Shown one piece after another: positions 1 through 7,651 of a DNA stretch of 64,000 nucleotides. The position numbers and the translations under genes were made by a program. Numbering within the stretch: the first letter of the stretch is position 1; each line of letters begins with the position of its first letter. The notes beneath the pieces were generated by a model. The model did no database searches, was not told where the DNA came from, and was given only the letters and a program-made list of their open reading frames with translations. Source of the DNA: Pseudomonas sihuiensis (GTDB lineage: Bacteria; Pseudomonadota; Gammaproteobacteria; Pseudomonadales; Pseudomonadaceae); contig NZ_LT629797.1 of the NCBI RefSeq assembly GCF_900106015.1, forward strand, positions 3,782,001-3,846,000, read 5' to 3'.

Positions 1-196
1 CCTCGCGGAGGACGTTATGTTTTTCGCTATCAAAACAGAGAAGCAAGATTAAATTATAATGAAAGGGTCGTTGTTCATAGGGGGTTATTTAAAGCATTGC
101 AGATACTTTAGCTCCTAATAGCAAGGAGTCCAGGCAGTGCCCCAAAGAGGACAGATTTATTTACTGCACTTGCAACCAACAGAGCATAAAAAATTC

Positions 197-217
197 GGTG
201 CGCATGGCGCACCCTAG
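197..217. repeat. GTAGGGTGCGC-type short palindrome, copy 1
   Basis: GGTGCGC-atg-GCGCACC followed by CTAG is one copy of a short palindrome that recurs around 10067-10110, 17989-18009, 33986-34005, 35864-35884 and 54316-54334. Both orientations occur. Confidence 0.6.
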
Positions 218-685
218 GATAAGAACGCCGATGCATCATGCGCGCGAGTAGCCCCTTCAGGAGGGTGAGCGGAATCGTCGCGGAAGAGGTTGAGCGGCAT
301 GGATGCCGCGAGAGCTGCGATGGGCCAGGGATGGCCCTTCGCAGCGGGCCTCTGGAGCGACGATGGAGCGAACGAACCCCGGCGAAGCCGGGGCCGGATG
401 GCGGGGCGGGCGGTTTTGGTTACTTTTGCCAAGACAAAAGTGACTCGCCCGGCAGGGCGAAATCAACACGTCAGCGCGTAGGGCGTACCGGGACGCCGGC
501 CGTTCGGAAGCAGTACGCCGATGATGTGTCGGGCGCAGGATCTAATCTCAGCACGGCCTGGCGGGCTGCTCGCTTCGCGAGCGAGGCCGCCCTACGTCAG
601 CATGTAGCCTGGGTAGAGCGCCTTCAGCCGAATGACACGTTCGGTTTCATACCCGCCATAACCTCTGAGCCTCGCCCTGATAAAG

Positions 686-708
686 CCCCCGGATTTCATC
701 CGGGCTAC
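686..708. repeat. REP-like element (single copy)
   Basis: CCCCGGATTTCATCCGGG followed by CTAC matches the REP units seen as inverted pairs at 9975-10035 and 16105-16166. It is a palindromic GC-rich intergenic element of the kind dispersed through Pseudomonas genomes. Confidence 0.65.
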
Positions 709-785
709 AAAAGCCTGCGCGTGCGGCGCGGGCAAAAAAATCGGGCCTTACGGCCCGAAAAAGTACTCCACCTTGAAGAGTTCGT

Positions 786-1517
786 TTACAGCACGTGCGA
801 CTGGTACAGCTCGGTCAGGGCCTCGCCGCGCAGGTAGGCCAGTTCGGCCGAGCGGCGGTCGCGGGGGCGGGCCAGGGGCACGGCCAGTTCGCGTTGCAGG
901 CGGCTTGGCGTGCCGCCGAGGATCAGCACGCGGTCGCTTAGATAAAAGGCTTCGTCGAGGTCATGGGTGACCAGCAGCACGGCGATTTCGTAGCGGGCAG
1001 CCAGCTCCACCACCAGATCCTGCAGCTTCATGCGGGTGAAGGCGTCCACCGCGCTGAAGGGCTCATCCAGCAGCAGCACCTGCGGTTTGCCGTACAGCGC
1101 ACGGGCAATGGCCACGCGTTGTGCCTGACCGCCGGATAGGTGTTTGGGCAACGCCTCGCCACGCCCGTGCAAGCCGACGTCGCGGAGCAATTGTTCCACC
1201 CATTTATCATCCGCCACCCAGCCATCGGCGAAGCCGACGTTCTGCGCCACGCTGAGCCAGGGCATCAGCCGGGGTTCCTGGAACACCACGCCGATGCCGC
1301 TGCCACGCCCGAAGTTGAGCAGCGGGTTGAGTTCCAGCCCGCCCTGATAGTCCTGATCCAGCCCGGCGGCGATGCGCAGCAGGGTGCTCTTGCCGCAGCC
1401 GGAGGGGCCGAGCAGGCTCACTACTTCGCCGGCGGCCAGGCTCAGGCTGACGTCTTCGAGCACGCGCACGTCAGCGAAGGCCTTGTGGATATTCTGCAGT
1501 TTCAGCAGCGCACTCAT
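786..1517 (-). CDS. Sulfonate/nitrate-type ABC transporter ATP-binding protein (SsuB/TauB family)
   Basis: This 243-residue protein would hydrolyse ATP to drive import through the permease encoded immediately upstream. Walker A GPSGCGKST lies at about residues 37-45, the signature LSGGQ at 127-131 and Walker B VLLLDEP at 147-153, followed by the D-loop and an H-loop in VTHDLDEA. The length fits SsuB/TauB-type ATPases. Its start overlaps the permease stop by ATGA, which suggests translational coupling. It is the last gene of a porin, binding protein, permease, ATPase operon. The family handles sulfonates, taurine, sulfate esters and some nitrogen compounds, so the exact substrate is inferred from the sulfur context. 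Confidence 0.88.
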   Translation of the reverse strand: MSALLKLQNIHKAFADVRVLEDVSLSLAAGEVVSLLGPSGCGKSTLLRIAAGLDQDYQGGLELNPLLNFGRGSGIGVVFQEPRLMPWLSVAQNVGFADGWVADDKWVEQLLRDVGLHGRGEALPKHLSGGQAQRVAIARALYGKPQVLLLDEPFSAVDAFTRMKLQDLVVELAARYEIAVLLVTHDLDEAFYLSDRVLILGGTPSRLQRELAVPLARPRDRRSAELAYLRGEALTELYQSHVL

Positions 1518-2344
1518 GCTTCGCCCTCCCCACCCTGGTAACTGTCGCGCCAGCGCAGGGCGCGGGTTTCCCAGGCCTTGAGCAGGCTGTCGCTGAGTTT
1601 GCCGAACAGCGCCAGCAGCAGGATCGCGGCGATCACCAGATCCGGCCGCGAGGTTTCCCGACCGTCGCTGAGCAGGTAGCCGAGGCCACGGGTGGCGGCG
1701 ATCAGTTCGGCGGCGACGAGGAACATCCAGCTCAGGCTGAGCGCCCCGCGCAAGCCGGTGAACAGGCTCGGCAGCGCAGCCGGCAGCAGAATGCGGCGCA
1801 CCAGCGCCATCGGCGACAGGCCGTAGAGCTGGCCCACCTCCACCAGCTTGCGGTCGATGTTGCGGATGCCGGCGAGCAGCGCCAGGTACACCGGGAAGAA
1901 GGCGCCGAGGGCGATCAGCACGATTTTCGGCGTTTCGTCGATGCCCAACCAGAGCAGCAGCAGCGGCACCCAGGCCAGGCTCGGGATGGCCCGCAGCGCC
2001 TGGAAGGTCGGCTCCAGATAGGCCTCAGCGCGACGACTGAGGCCCACCCAGGTGCCGATGACGATGGCCAGCGCGGCGCCGATGGCAAAACCGGCGCCGA
2101 CGCGCAGCAGGCTGGCGTTCAGATGCCGCCACAGCTCGCCACTCTGCGCCAGCAGGTATAGGGTTTGCGCCACCTGGCTCGGCGCAGGCATCTGGTGCGC
2201 GGGCAATACGCCGCTGCGCACCAGGGCTTCCAGCAGAGCCAGAATCAGCAGGGGCACCACCCAACCACGCAGGTCGGTCAGTGCCGGCCGCCAGCCTGGA
2301 AGCCGTTCGGCCCAGCGACCGATGACGAGGTTGAGCGCGCCCAT
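1514..2344 (-). CDS. Sulfonate-type ABC transporter permease (SsuC family)
   Basis: This 276-residue inner-membrane protein has about six hydrophobic segments and the BPD_transp_1 coupling region around VGQLYGLSPMALVRRILLP, which resembles the EAA loop of SsuC/TauC permeases. It would form the channel for the substrate delivered by the binding protein encoded 3 bases upstream. Its stop overlaps the start of the ATPase gene, so the three genes form a tight operon. Family membership is clear. The substrate is inferred to be an organosulfur compound. Confidence 0.87.
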   Translation of the reverse strand: MGALNLVIGRWAERLPGWRPALTDLRGWVVPLLILALLEALVRSGVLPAHQMPAPSQVAQTLYLLAQSGELWRHLNASLLRVGAGFAIGAALAIVIGTWVGLSRRAEAYLEPTFQALRAIPSLAWVPLLLLWLGIDETPKIVLIALGAFFPVYLALLAGIRNIDRKLVEVGQLYGLSPMALVRRILLPAALPSLFTGLRGALSLSWMFLVAAELIAATRGLGYLLSDGRETSRPDLVIAAILLLALFGKLSDSLLKAWETRALRWRDSYQGGEGEA

Positions 2345-2347
2345 CGG

Positions 2348-3340
2348 TCAGTTCCCCGCCTTGGCCACGTTGCTGCCGATCACCTGAGCGGCCAGTTGCG
2401 GCTGGATCAGTTGGTCGACCACCTGAGCGACGTCGGTGCCCGGACGCACCAGTTGCTCGTCGAGCAGGATGGGTGCAGAGGCTTTCAGCGCCTTGATGTG
2501 TTCGGCGCCCGGCTGCGGGTTGCTGAAGTCGGTGCGCGACAGTTGCAGCTTGGCCACTTCCAGCGGCAGTTTGGCTTCGTCGGCGAGCAACTGGGCCAGG
2601 GCATCGGGGTTGGCGATGGCCCACTGGCGCGCCTGCTCATAAGCGGCGATCACCTGCTTGATCAGCTCGGGCTGCTCCTTGGCGAACTTTTCGGTGACGC
2701 TGAGCACGCTGTAGCTGTTGAAGTCACGATTGCGGTACAGCAGGCGCGAACCAGCCTGCAGCTCGCTGGCCGCCATCAGCGGGTCGAGCCCGGCCCAGGC
2801 CTGCACGTCGCCGCGCTCCAGGGCGACGCGACCGTCCGGGTGTTGCAGGTGGACGATCTCCACGTCGTTCTTGTCCAGCCCGGCCTTCTGCAGGCTTTGC
2901 AGGAGGAACAGGAAAGGGTCGGTGCCCTTGGTGGCGGCGACCTTTTTACCCTTGAGGTCGGCCAGCGACTGGACGGGCGAGTCCTTGGGCACCACCAGCG
3001 CTGTCCACTCCGGGCGGCTGGCGACGTAGACGGTGTTGATCGGCGCGCCGTTGGCGCGGCTGAGCACGGCGGCCAGGCCGGCAGTGGAGGCGAAATCGGT
3101 GCTACCTCCGTTGAGGTATTCCAGCGAGCGGTTGCTGCCCTGGCTGAATGTCCATTTGACGGCGATGCCCTGCGGCGCGAGGGCTTTTTCCAACAAGCCC
3201 TGCTGCTTGAGCACCAGGCTGGTGGGGGCGTAGTAGGCGTAGTCCAGGCGGACTTCTTTCGGTGGTGCGGCATGTACGGCGGCTGGCAACCAGGCGGCGA
3301 ACAGCGCCGCCAGGCCAACACGCAAGGCATTCTTCTTCAT
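2348..3340 (-). CDS. Periplasmic sulfonate/sulfate-ester-type ABC substrate-binding protein
   Basis: The product of about 330 residues has a signal peptide (MKKNALRVGLAALFAAW, cleaved near VHAA) and the SsuA/TauA/AtsR fold, including SLADLKGKKVAATKG. An in-frame ATG also lies at 3346, but a GAGGAG ribosome site sits 6 bases before the ATG at 3340 and directly abuts the upstream one, so 3340 is preferred. The gene precedes its permease and ATPase and follows the OprD porin gene. A second binding protein of the same broad family is encoded divergently at 5363, but the two are quite different in sequence. The ligand may be an alkane sulfonate or a sulfate ester; the sequence does not decide. Confidence 0.86.
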   Translation of the reverse strand: MKKNALRVGLAALFAAWLPAAVHAAPPKEVRLDYAYYAPTSLVLKQQGLLEKALAPQGIAVKWTFSQGSNRSLEYLNGGSTDFASTAGLAAVLSRANGAPINTVYVASRPEWTALVVPKDSPVQSLADLKGKKVAATKGTDPFLFLLQSLQKAGLDKNDVEIVHLQHPDGRVALERGDVQAWAGLDPLMAASELQAGSRLLYRNRDFNSYSVLSVTEKFAKEQPELIKQVIAAYEQARQWAIANPDALAQLLADEAKLPLEVAKLQLSRTDFSNPQPGAEHIKALKASAPILLDEQLVRPGTDVAQVVDQLIQPQLAAQVIGSNVAKAGN

Positions 3341-3410
3341 GGTCATCTCCTCGTGGATATATGGCCTTCCGGCCCGTTGGCGGGCCGGTCAGGAGATGTC
3401 ACAACTTGGG

Positions 3411-4730
3411 TTACAGCAGGGTCAGGGTGTAACTCAGGATCAGGCGGTTTTCGTCGGCGTCGGTGGTGACGTTGCCGCGCTGGGTCGCGTTGCGCCAGGA
3501 CACGCCGAGGCCTTTCAGCGGGCCGTCCTGCAGGGTGTAGTCGAGGCGGAAGTCGCGCTCCCACTCTTTCAGGTCACCGTTGGCGGAGTCGACGTTGTCA
3601 CCCTTGAGGTAAGCGACGCTGGCCTTCAGGCCCGGGACGCCGAGTTTGGTGAAGTCATAGCCGTACTCGGCCAGCCAGGTGCGCTCGCCGGCGTTCTGGA
3701 ACTTGCCGATCTGGCGGTCGGTGATCAGGTAGGACGAGCTGCCGCCGCCCTGGTTGAGGAAGGGGAAGGCGCTGTCGCCTTCGACCTGCTGGTAGCCCAG
3801 GCTGGCGAAGTGGCTGCCCAGGGTGTAGGTGAACAGCGCGCTCCAGGTCTGGTTGTCGACCTCGCCGGTGCTGCTGTCGCCAGCACGCCAGTAGCCGGCG
3901 CTGCGGTAGCCATCGGCACGGCCGGAGGCGCTGCCGTTCTTGCCGTCGGAGCCACTGTCGAAGTAGCGCAGATCGGTCTTAAGCGAACCCGGGCCGATCG
4001 CCCAGTTGTGCACCAGGCCGAGGAAGTGCTGTTTGTAGAAGTCTTCAAGGTTGCCGTAGTAGTACTGCAGCGTCAGGTCCTTGGTCAGCTTGTAGTCACC
4101 ACCGGCGAAGTAGAACTTGTTGGTGTCGGCGTCACCGGTGGCGCCGGCGATACGCAGAGAGATGTCGTCGGTGGAGCTACGAGTCTTGGTGCTTTCCAAC
4201 TGGCCGGCGGTCAGGGTCAGGCCGTCGATCTCGTTGGAGGTGATCTGCCCGCCCTCGAAGGTCTGCGGCAGCAGGCGGCCGTCGTTGAAGGTCACCACCG
4301 GCAGCTTCGGCAGCAGGGTGCCGAGGCGCGCCTCGGTCTTGGACAGGCGCACCTTGGCGGTCACGCCGGCCTTGCTGTAGTCGTCCACGGCGCTGCCGTC
4401 GCTGTCGAGCGGGAACAGCTGGCCTGGGGTGCGATCACGGCCGGCCTTGCTTGCGGTGCCGCCGGAGTCCAGCTTCACGCCAAGCAGGCCGATGGCGTCG
4501 AGGCCGAAACCGACGGTGCCCTGGGTGAAACCGGAGCTGTAGTTGAAGATGAAACCCTGACCCCACTCTTGCGCCTCGCCGTTGTTGTTGGCGGTGTTCT
4601 TGTTGTTCAGGTCGTAATAGAAATTGCGCAGGCCGATGCTGGCCTTGCTGTCTTCGATGAAACCGGCGGCGGTGGCCTGGTTGGCGATGGCGGCCAGCGT
4701 GACGGCCAAGGCCAGGGTGGATTTTTTCAT
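3411..4730 (-). CDS. OprD-family outer-membrane porin
   Basis: This 439-residue protein begins with a signal peptide (MKKSTLALAVTLAAIANQ, cleaved near ATAAG) and continues with the OprD hallmark GFIEDSKASIGLRNFYYDLNN. It ends in a beta-strand with YTLTLL. Such porins form 18-strand monomeric channels for specific small solutes. The ORF extends upstream to 4895, but the signal peptide fixes the start at 4730. It lies 64 bases upstream of the ABC binding protein on the same strand, so it is probably a dedicated outer-membrane entry route for the same organosulfur compound. OprD paralogs are numerous in Pseudomonas and substrate cannot be assigned from sequence alone. Confidence 0.9.
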   Translation of the reverse strand: MKKSTLALAVTLAAIANQATAAGFIEDSKASIGLRNFYYDLNNKNTANNNGEAQEWGQGFIFNYSSGFTQGTVGFGLDAIGLLGVKLDSGGTASKAGRDRTPGQLFPLDSDGSAVDDYSKAGVTAKVRLSKTEARLGTLLPKLPVVTFNDGRLLPQTFEGGQITSNEIDGLTLTAGQLESTKTRSSTDDISLRIAGATGDADTNKFYFAGGDYKLTKDLTLQYYYGNLEDFYKQHFLGLVHNWAIGPGSLKTDLRYFDSGSDGKNGSASGRADGYRSAGYWRAGDSSTGEVDNQTWSALFTYTLGSHFASLGYQQVEGDSAFPFLNQGGGSSSYLITDRQIGKFQNAGERTWLAEYGYDFTKLGVPGLKASVAYLKGDNVDSANGDLKEWERDFRLDYTLQDGPLKGLGVSWRNATQRGNVTTDADENRLILSYTLTLL

Positions 4731-4872
4731 GCTCGATGCTCCAAGTGCTTTGTGTGCTGTTCTGGGGTTGGCACTGCACAGGGGCTCGGCAGGACAGCGG
4801 ACATGGCGCTGGTCTCGGCGGATTGGCATACGAACCTGGTCACGATCTGCTGCGCGTCGGCCATGCTGCGTT

Positions 4873-4931
4873 GAAACCAGGCTCAAAATGCTCATTTACA
4901 GCTCGTAAACTGCGCTTTTTCGCCTGATTTC
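4873..4931. repeat. Long hairpin repeat, copy 1
   Basis: The outer arms GAAACCAGGC and GCCTGATTTC pair with one mismatch. Inside are AAAA/TTTT and TTTAC/GTAAA pairs closing a short loop. A second copy lies at 59999-60056 with changes that mostly preserve pairing. Similarity extends from about 4864 to 4940. The element lies between divergent promoters and is not inside a gene. Confidence 0.8.
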
Positions 4932-5047
4932 GCCTTGCCTGACTCTAGCTCGCGAGACCGTGAACAGGTTCTAAGAGCCCCTGATTCGGGCCCGATGCGG
5001 TGGTCCGCTGTCGGCTGGTGGCTAATCTACGGAATACACACTAATCC

Positions 5048-5089
5048 CTAAAAAGAATTATTTTTCACTTTGTAGTAACTAAAAAGAAT
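5048..5089. promoter_or_regulatory. Candidate operator: two direct repeats CTAAAAAGAAT, 31 bp apart
   Basis: Identical 11-mers start at 5048 and 5079. The 31-base period places both on the same face of the helix, about three turns apart. CAAAAAGAAT recurs at 19804 upstream of oscA-sbp. This is a candidate binding site for a shared sulfur regulator. Confidence 0.4.
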
Positions 5090-5362
5090 ATAAGCCTGAT
5101 CCCGATGCAATTCGGTCCGTAGGAGCCGATTCATCCGCGAATCCTGCGAGCCACTTCTGACGGCTTGCTTCGCCAGCCCGCACAGAGCCCCCGCCGCGCC
5201 TGACAAACTGGCCTTAGCTAATTCCTAAAAATTATTTAACAACTGCTTTTTATATCGACTAGCTTCTCTTCACCGGATCACCGGACTTCTTTTTCTAAAC
5301 ACTGAAGTACGCGTGATCCGCCGCAATCCCATGGCCGGCACGTGTTCGTATCGAGAGCCGCC

Positions 5363-6322
5363 ATGTCCAACACTCATTCCAAACGCAGCACACTGATCGC
5401 CGCCTCGCTGGCCATCGGTCTGCTCGTCGCTCCGCTCACCGAGGCTGCCGAGCAACTGCGCATCGGCTACCAGAAATCCTCCACGCTGATCAGCCTGCTG
5501 AAGAGCCAGGGCACCCTGGAGAAGGCACTGGCCGACCAGGACATCACCATCAGCTGGCACGAATTCCCCAACGGTCAGCCGCTGCTGGAAGCGCTCAACG
5601 TCGGCAATATCGATCTCTCTGCCGATGTCGCCGACACCGTGCCGGTATTCGCCCAGGCCGCCGGTGCCGACCTCGCCTATTTTGCCCAGGAAGCACCCTC
5701 CCCCAGCGCGCAGGCGATCATCGTGCGCGAGGATTCGCCGATCAAAACCCTGGCCGACCTCAAGGGCAAGAAGGTCGCCGTGACCAAGGCAGCCGGCGTG
5801 CACTACCTGCTGATCGCCGCGCTGAACAAGGCTGGCCTGAAGTTCAGCGACATCGAACCCGCCTACCTGACCCCGGCCGATGGCCGCGCCGCCTTCGAGA
5901 ACCGCAAAGTGGACGCCTGGGTCACCTGGGAGCCCTTCCTCAGCGGCGCGCAGCAGCAGTTGCCGACGCGCATCCTCGCCGACGGCAAGGGCCTGGCCGA
6001 CTACCAGCGCTACTACCTGACCAGCGCCAAGTTCGCCAAGAGCCACCCGCAGGTGCTGCAGACCGTGTTCGCCGAGCTGGTGAAGACCGGTGACTGGCTG
6101 CGCGCCAACCCGCGCCAGGCGGCTGAAATCCTCGGCCCGCTGTGGGGCAACCTCGACCCGGCCATCGTCGAGAAAGCCAACGCCAAACGCAGCTACCAGG
6201 TGCGTCTGGTACAGCCAGACAGCCTCGCCGAGCAGCAGAAGATCGCCGATGCCTTCTACGGCGCCAGCCTGCTGCCGACCTCAGTGGATGCCCGTGAAGT
6301 GAGCATCTGGAGCCCGCAATGA
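5363..6322 (+). CDS. Periplasmic aliphatic-sulfonate-type ABC substrate-binding protein
   Basis: This 319-residue product has a signal peptide (THSKRSTLIAASLAIGLLVA, cleaved near TEAAEQ) and the SsuA-like fold, with RIGYQKSSTLISLLKSQG near the mature N-terminus and TLADLKGKKVAVTKAAG centrally. A GTG at 5342 is in frame but would put seven extra residues before the signal peptide, so the ATG at 5363 is preferred. The stop overlaps the start of the SfnB-like gene by ATGA. No permease or ATPase gene adjoins, so it may share the divergent ABC components at 786-2344 or use a system encoded elsewhere. Confidence 0.87.
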   Translation: MSNTHSKRSTLIAASLAIGLLVAPLTEAAEQLRIGYQKSSTLISLLKSQGTLEKALADQDITISWHEFPNGQPLLEALNVGNIDLSADVADTVPVFAQAAGADLAYFAQEAPSPSAQAIIVREDSPIKTLADLKGKKVAVTKAAGVHYLLIAALNKAGLKFSDIEPAYLTPADGRAAFENRKVDAWVTWEPFLSGAQQQLPTRILADGKGLADYQRYYLTSAKFAKSHPQVLQTVFAELVKTGDWLRANPRQAAEILGPLWGNLDPAIVEKANAKRSYQVRLVQPDSLAEQQKIADAFYGASLLPTSVDAREVSIWSPQ

Positions 6323-7548
6323 GCGCCGAGGCCCGCCTGCATCCCAGCCTGCGCGACGAACCGTTGTTCGCCGCGCACCTGTTCCCCGTGGACTTCGGCA
6401 GCCGCACGGCCAAGGTCGAACGCCTGGCCCGGCGCCTGGCGGCCAGCGCGGTGGAGCGTGATCGTGCTGGCGGCAGCGCCCAGGCCGAACGCGAGTTGAT
6501 TCGTGAAAGCGGCCTGCTGACCCTGGCCGTGCCGCAGCAGTACGGCGGCCAGGGCGTGGCCTGGCCGGAGATCTACCGCATCGTGCGCTACCTGGCGGCG
6601 GTGGACAGCTCGCTGGCCCACCTGTTCGCCTTCCAGCACCTGCAGGTGGCGACCATCGTGCTATTCGGCAACCCCGATCAGCAGCGTCACTGGTTGACGC
6701 GTACGGTGCAGGAGCGCTGGTTCTGGGGCAACGCCACCAATGGCCGCGACACCGGCCTAAAGCTCAGCCCGCGTGAGGAGCATTACGAGCTCAATGGCAG
6801 CAAGTCGTTCTGCTCCGGCGCGCTCGGCGCCGATGCGCTGGTGATCAGCGCACCGCGCGGCAAGAGCCCAGAGGATCGCGTGTTCATCGTCCTGCCCAGC
6901 CAGCGCGAGGGGTTGGCGGTGAACAGCGACTGGGACGGCTTCGGCCAGCGCCAGACCGACAGCGGCACGGTGCAGTTCGAGCAGGTCTTCGTCGACGCCA
7001 GCGAGCTGCTCGGCCCGGTCGGCCCCAGCCCGCGTACCACCCTGCGCGCCTGCCTGTCACAGCTGATCCTCACCCAGCTCTACCTGGGCAATGCCCAGGG
7101 CGCGCTGGATGCAGCGCTGCGCTACACCCGCGAGCACAGCCGCGCCTGGCCGGCATCAGGCGTGGCCAATGCCAGTGACGATCCGTTTATCCAGCAACGC
7201 TACGGCGAACTGTGGCTGCGCTACCGCAGCGCCCTGCCCCTAGCCGAGCACGCCGCCCAGCGCCTGCAGAGCTCCTGGGAAAAACCGGCGCTGACCGCCG
7301 CCGAACGTGCCGAGGTGGCGCTAGCCATCAGCGAGGCCAAGGTGGTGGCGGTACGCGCGGCACTGGAGATCACCAGCCAGATCTTCGAAGCCATGGGCGC
7401 CCGCGCCACCAGCTCGCGTTACGGCTTCGACCGCTTCTGGCGCAACGTGCGGGTGCACAGCCTGCACGACCCCATCGACTACAAGGTGCGCGACCTCGGT
7501 CACTGGCTGCTCAGCGGCCAGGGGCCGCAGCCGTCGCTGTACGGCTGA
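6319..7548 (+). CDS. SfnB-family sulfur-acquisition oxidoreductase (acyl-CoA-dehydrogenase fold)
   Basis: This 409-residue flavoprotein has the three-part acyl-CoA dehydrogenase architecture: an N-terminal helical domain, a central beta domain (residues about 130-230, with FWGNATNGRDTG and FCSGALGADALVISAP) and a C-terminal helical domain. Relatives include SfnB, DszC and other flavin-dependent desulfurising monooxygenases. It is translationally coupled to the upstream sulfonate-binding protein, which supports a role in releasing sulfur from an imported organosulfur compound. The dibenzothiophene, dimethyl sulfone and sulfonate subgroups are hard to separate by eye, so the substrate stays open. 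Confidence 0.82.
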   Translation: MSAEARLHPSLRDEPLFAAHLFPVDFGSRTAKVERLARRLAASAVERDRAGGSAQAERELIRESGLLTLAVPQQYGGQGVAWPEIYRIVRYLAAVDSSLAHLFAFQHLQVATIVLFGNPDQQRHWLTRTVQERWFWGNATNGRDTGLKLSPREEHYELNGSKSFCSGALGADALVISAPRGKSPEDRVFIVLPSQREGLAVNSDWDGFGQRQTDSGTVQFEQVFVDASELLGPVGPSPRTTLRACLSQLILTQLYLGNAQGALDAALRYTREHSRAWPASGVANASDDPFIQQRYGELWLRYRSALPLAEHAAQRLQSSWEKPALTAAERAEVALAISEAKVVAVRAALEITSQIFEAMGARATSSRYGFDRFWRNVRVHSLHDPIDYKVRDLGHWLLSGQGPQPSLYG

Positions 7549-7651
7549 GGGAGGTGCGTTCAACCGGGAATATGCATAGAAAAAAGCGGTATCTCGCTTC
7601 GATAAAGGCTGACTAGCCTGAAATCTGCCAACCTTAGAGAGGTCGTCGACA

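Larger units (their letters stand above)
1..785. other. Intergenic region, AT-rich then repeat-bearing
   Basis: No convincing gene is present. Bases 1-200 are clearly more AT-rich than the rest of the window and include a TATAAT at 55-60, but no good -35 box accompanies it. From about 290 to 480 the sequence resembles a dispersed Pseudomonas intergenic repeat; one frame reads VTFAKTKVTRPAGR, a peptide that I recall recurring in spurious Pseudomonas ORFs. A 199-codon open frame at 238-837 crosses repeats and the 3' end of the ABC ATPase gene, so I do not call it. The change in composition may mark the edge of an acquired segment lying to the left of the window. Confidence 0.55.
4731..5362. promoter_or_regulatory. 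Divergent regulatory region between two organosulfur operons
   Basis: This 632-base gap separates the minus-strand porin/ABC operon from the plus-strand binding protein/SfnB-like unit. It contains a long hairpin repeat (4873-4931), two direct repeats CTAAAAAGAAT (5048-5058 and 5079-5089), a half GTAGGAGC element at 5119-5140, and an AT-rich tract at 5220-5260. Sulfate-starvation control, for example by CysB, is plausible from family knowledge but is not shown by the sequence. Confidence 0.5.

Noticed and set aside
238..837. 199-codon plus-strand open frame near the left edge
   Set aside because: It has no ribosome site, spans repeat sequence and a REP unit, and its 3' end lies inside the ABC ATPase gene. 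The peptide is Arg/Gly/Ala-rich as expected for GC-rich non-coding DNA.
2165..4874. Long plus-strand frames opposite the ABC and porin genes
   Set aside because: They are antisense shadows of well-supported minus-strand genes; GC-rich codon bias keeps the opposite strand open.
5342..5362. GTG start for the second sulfonate-binding protein
   Set aside because: It adds seven residues ahead of a good signal peptide, and the ATG at 5363 gives a standard N-terminus.
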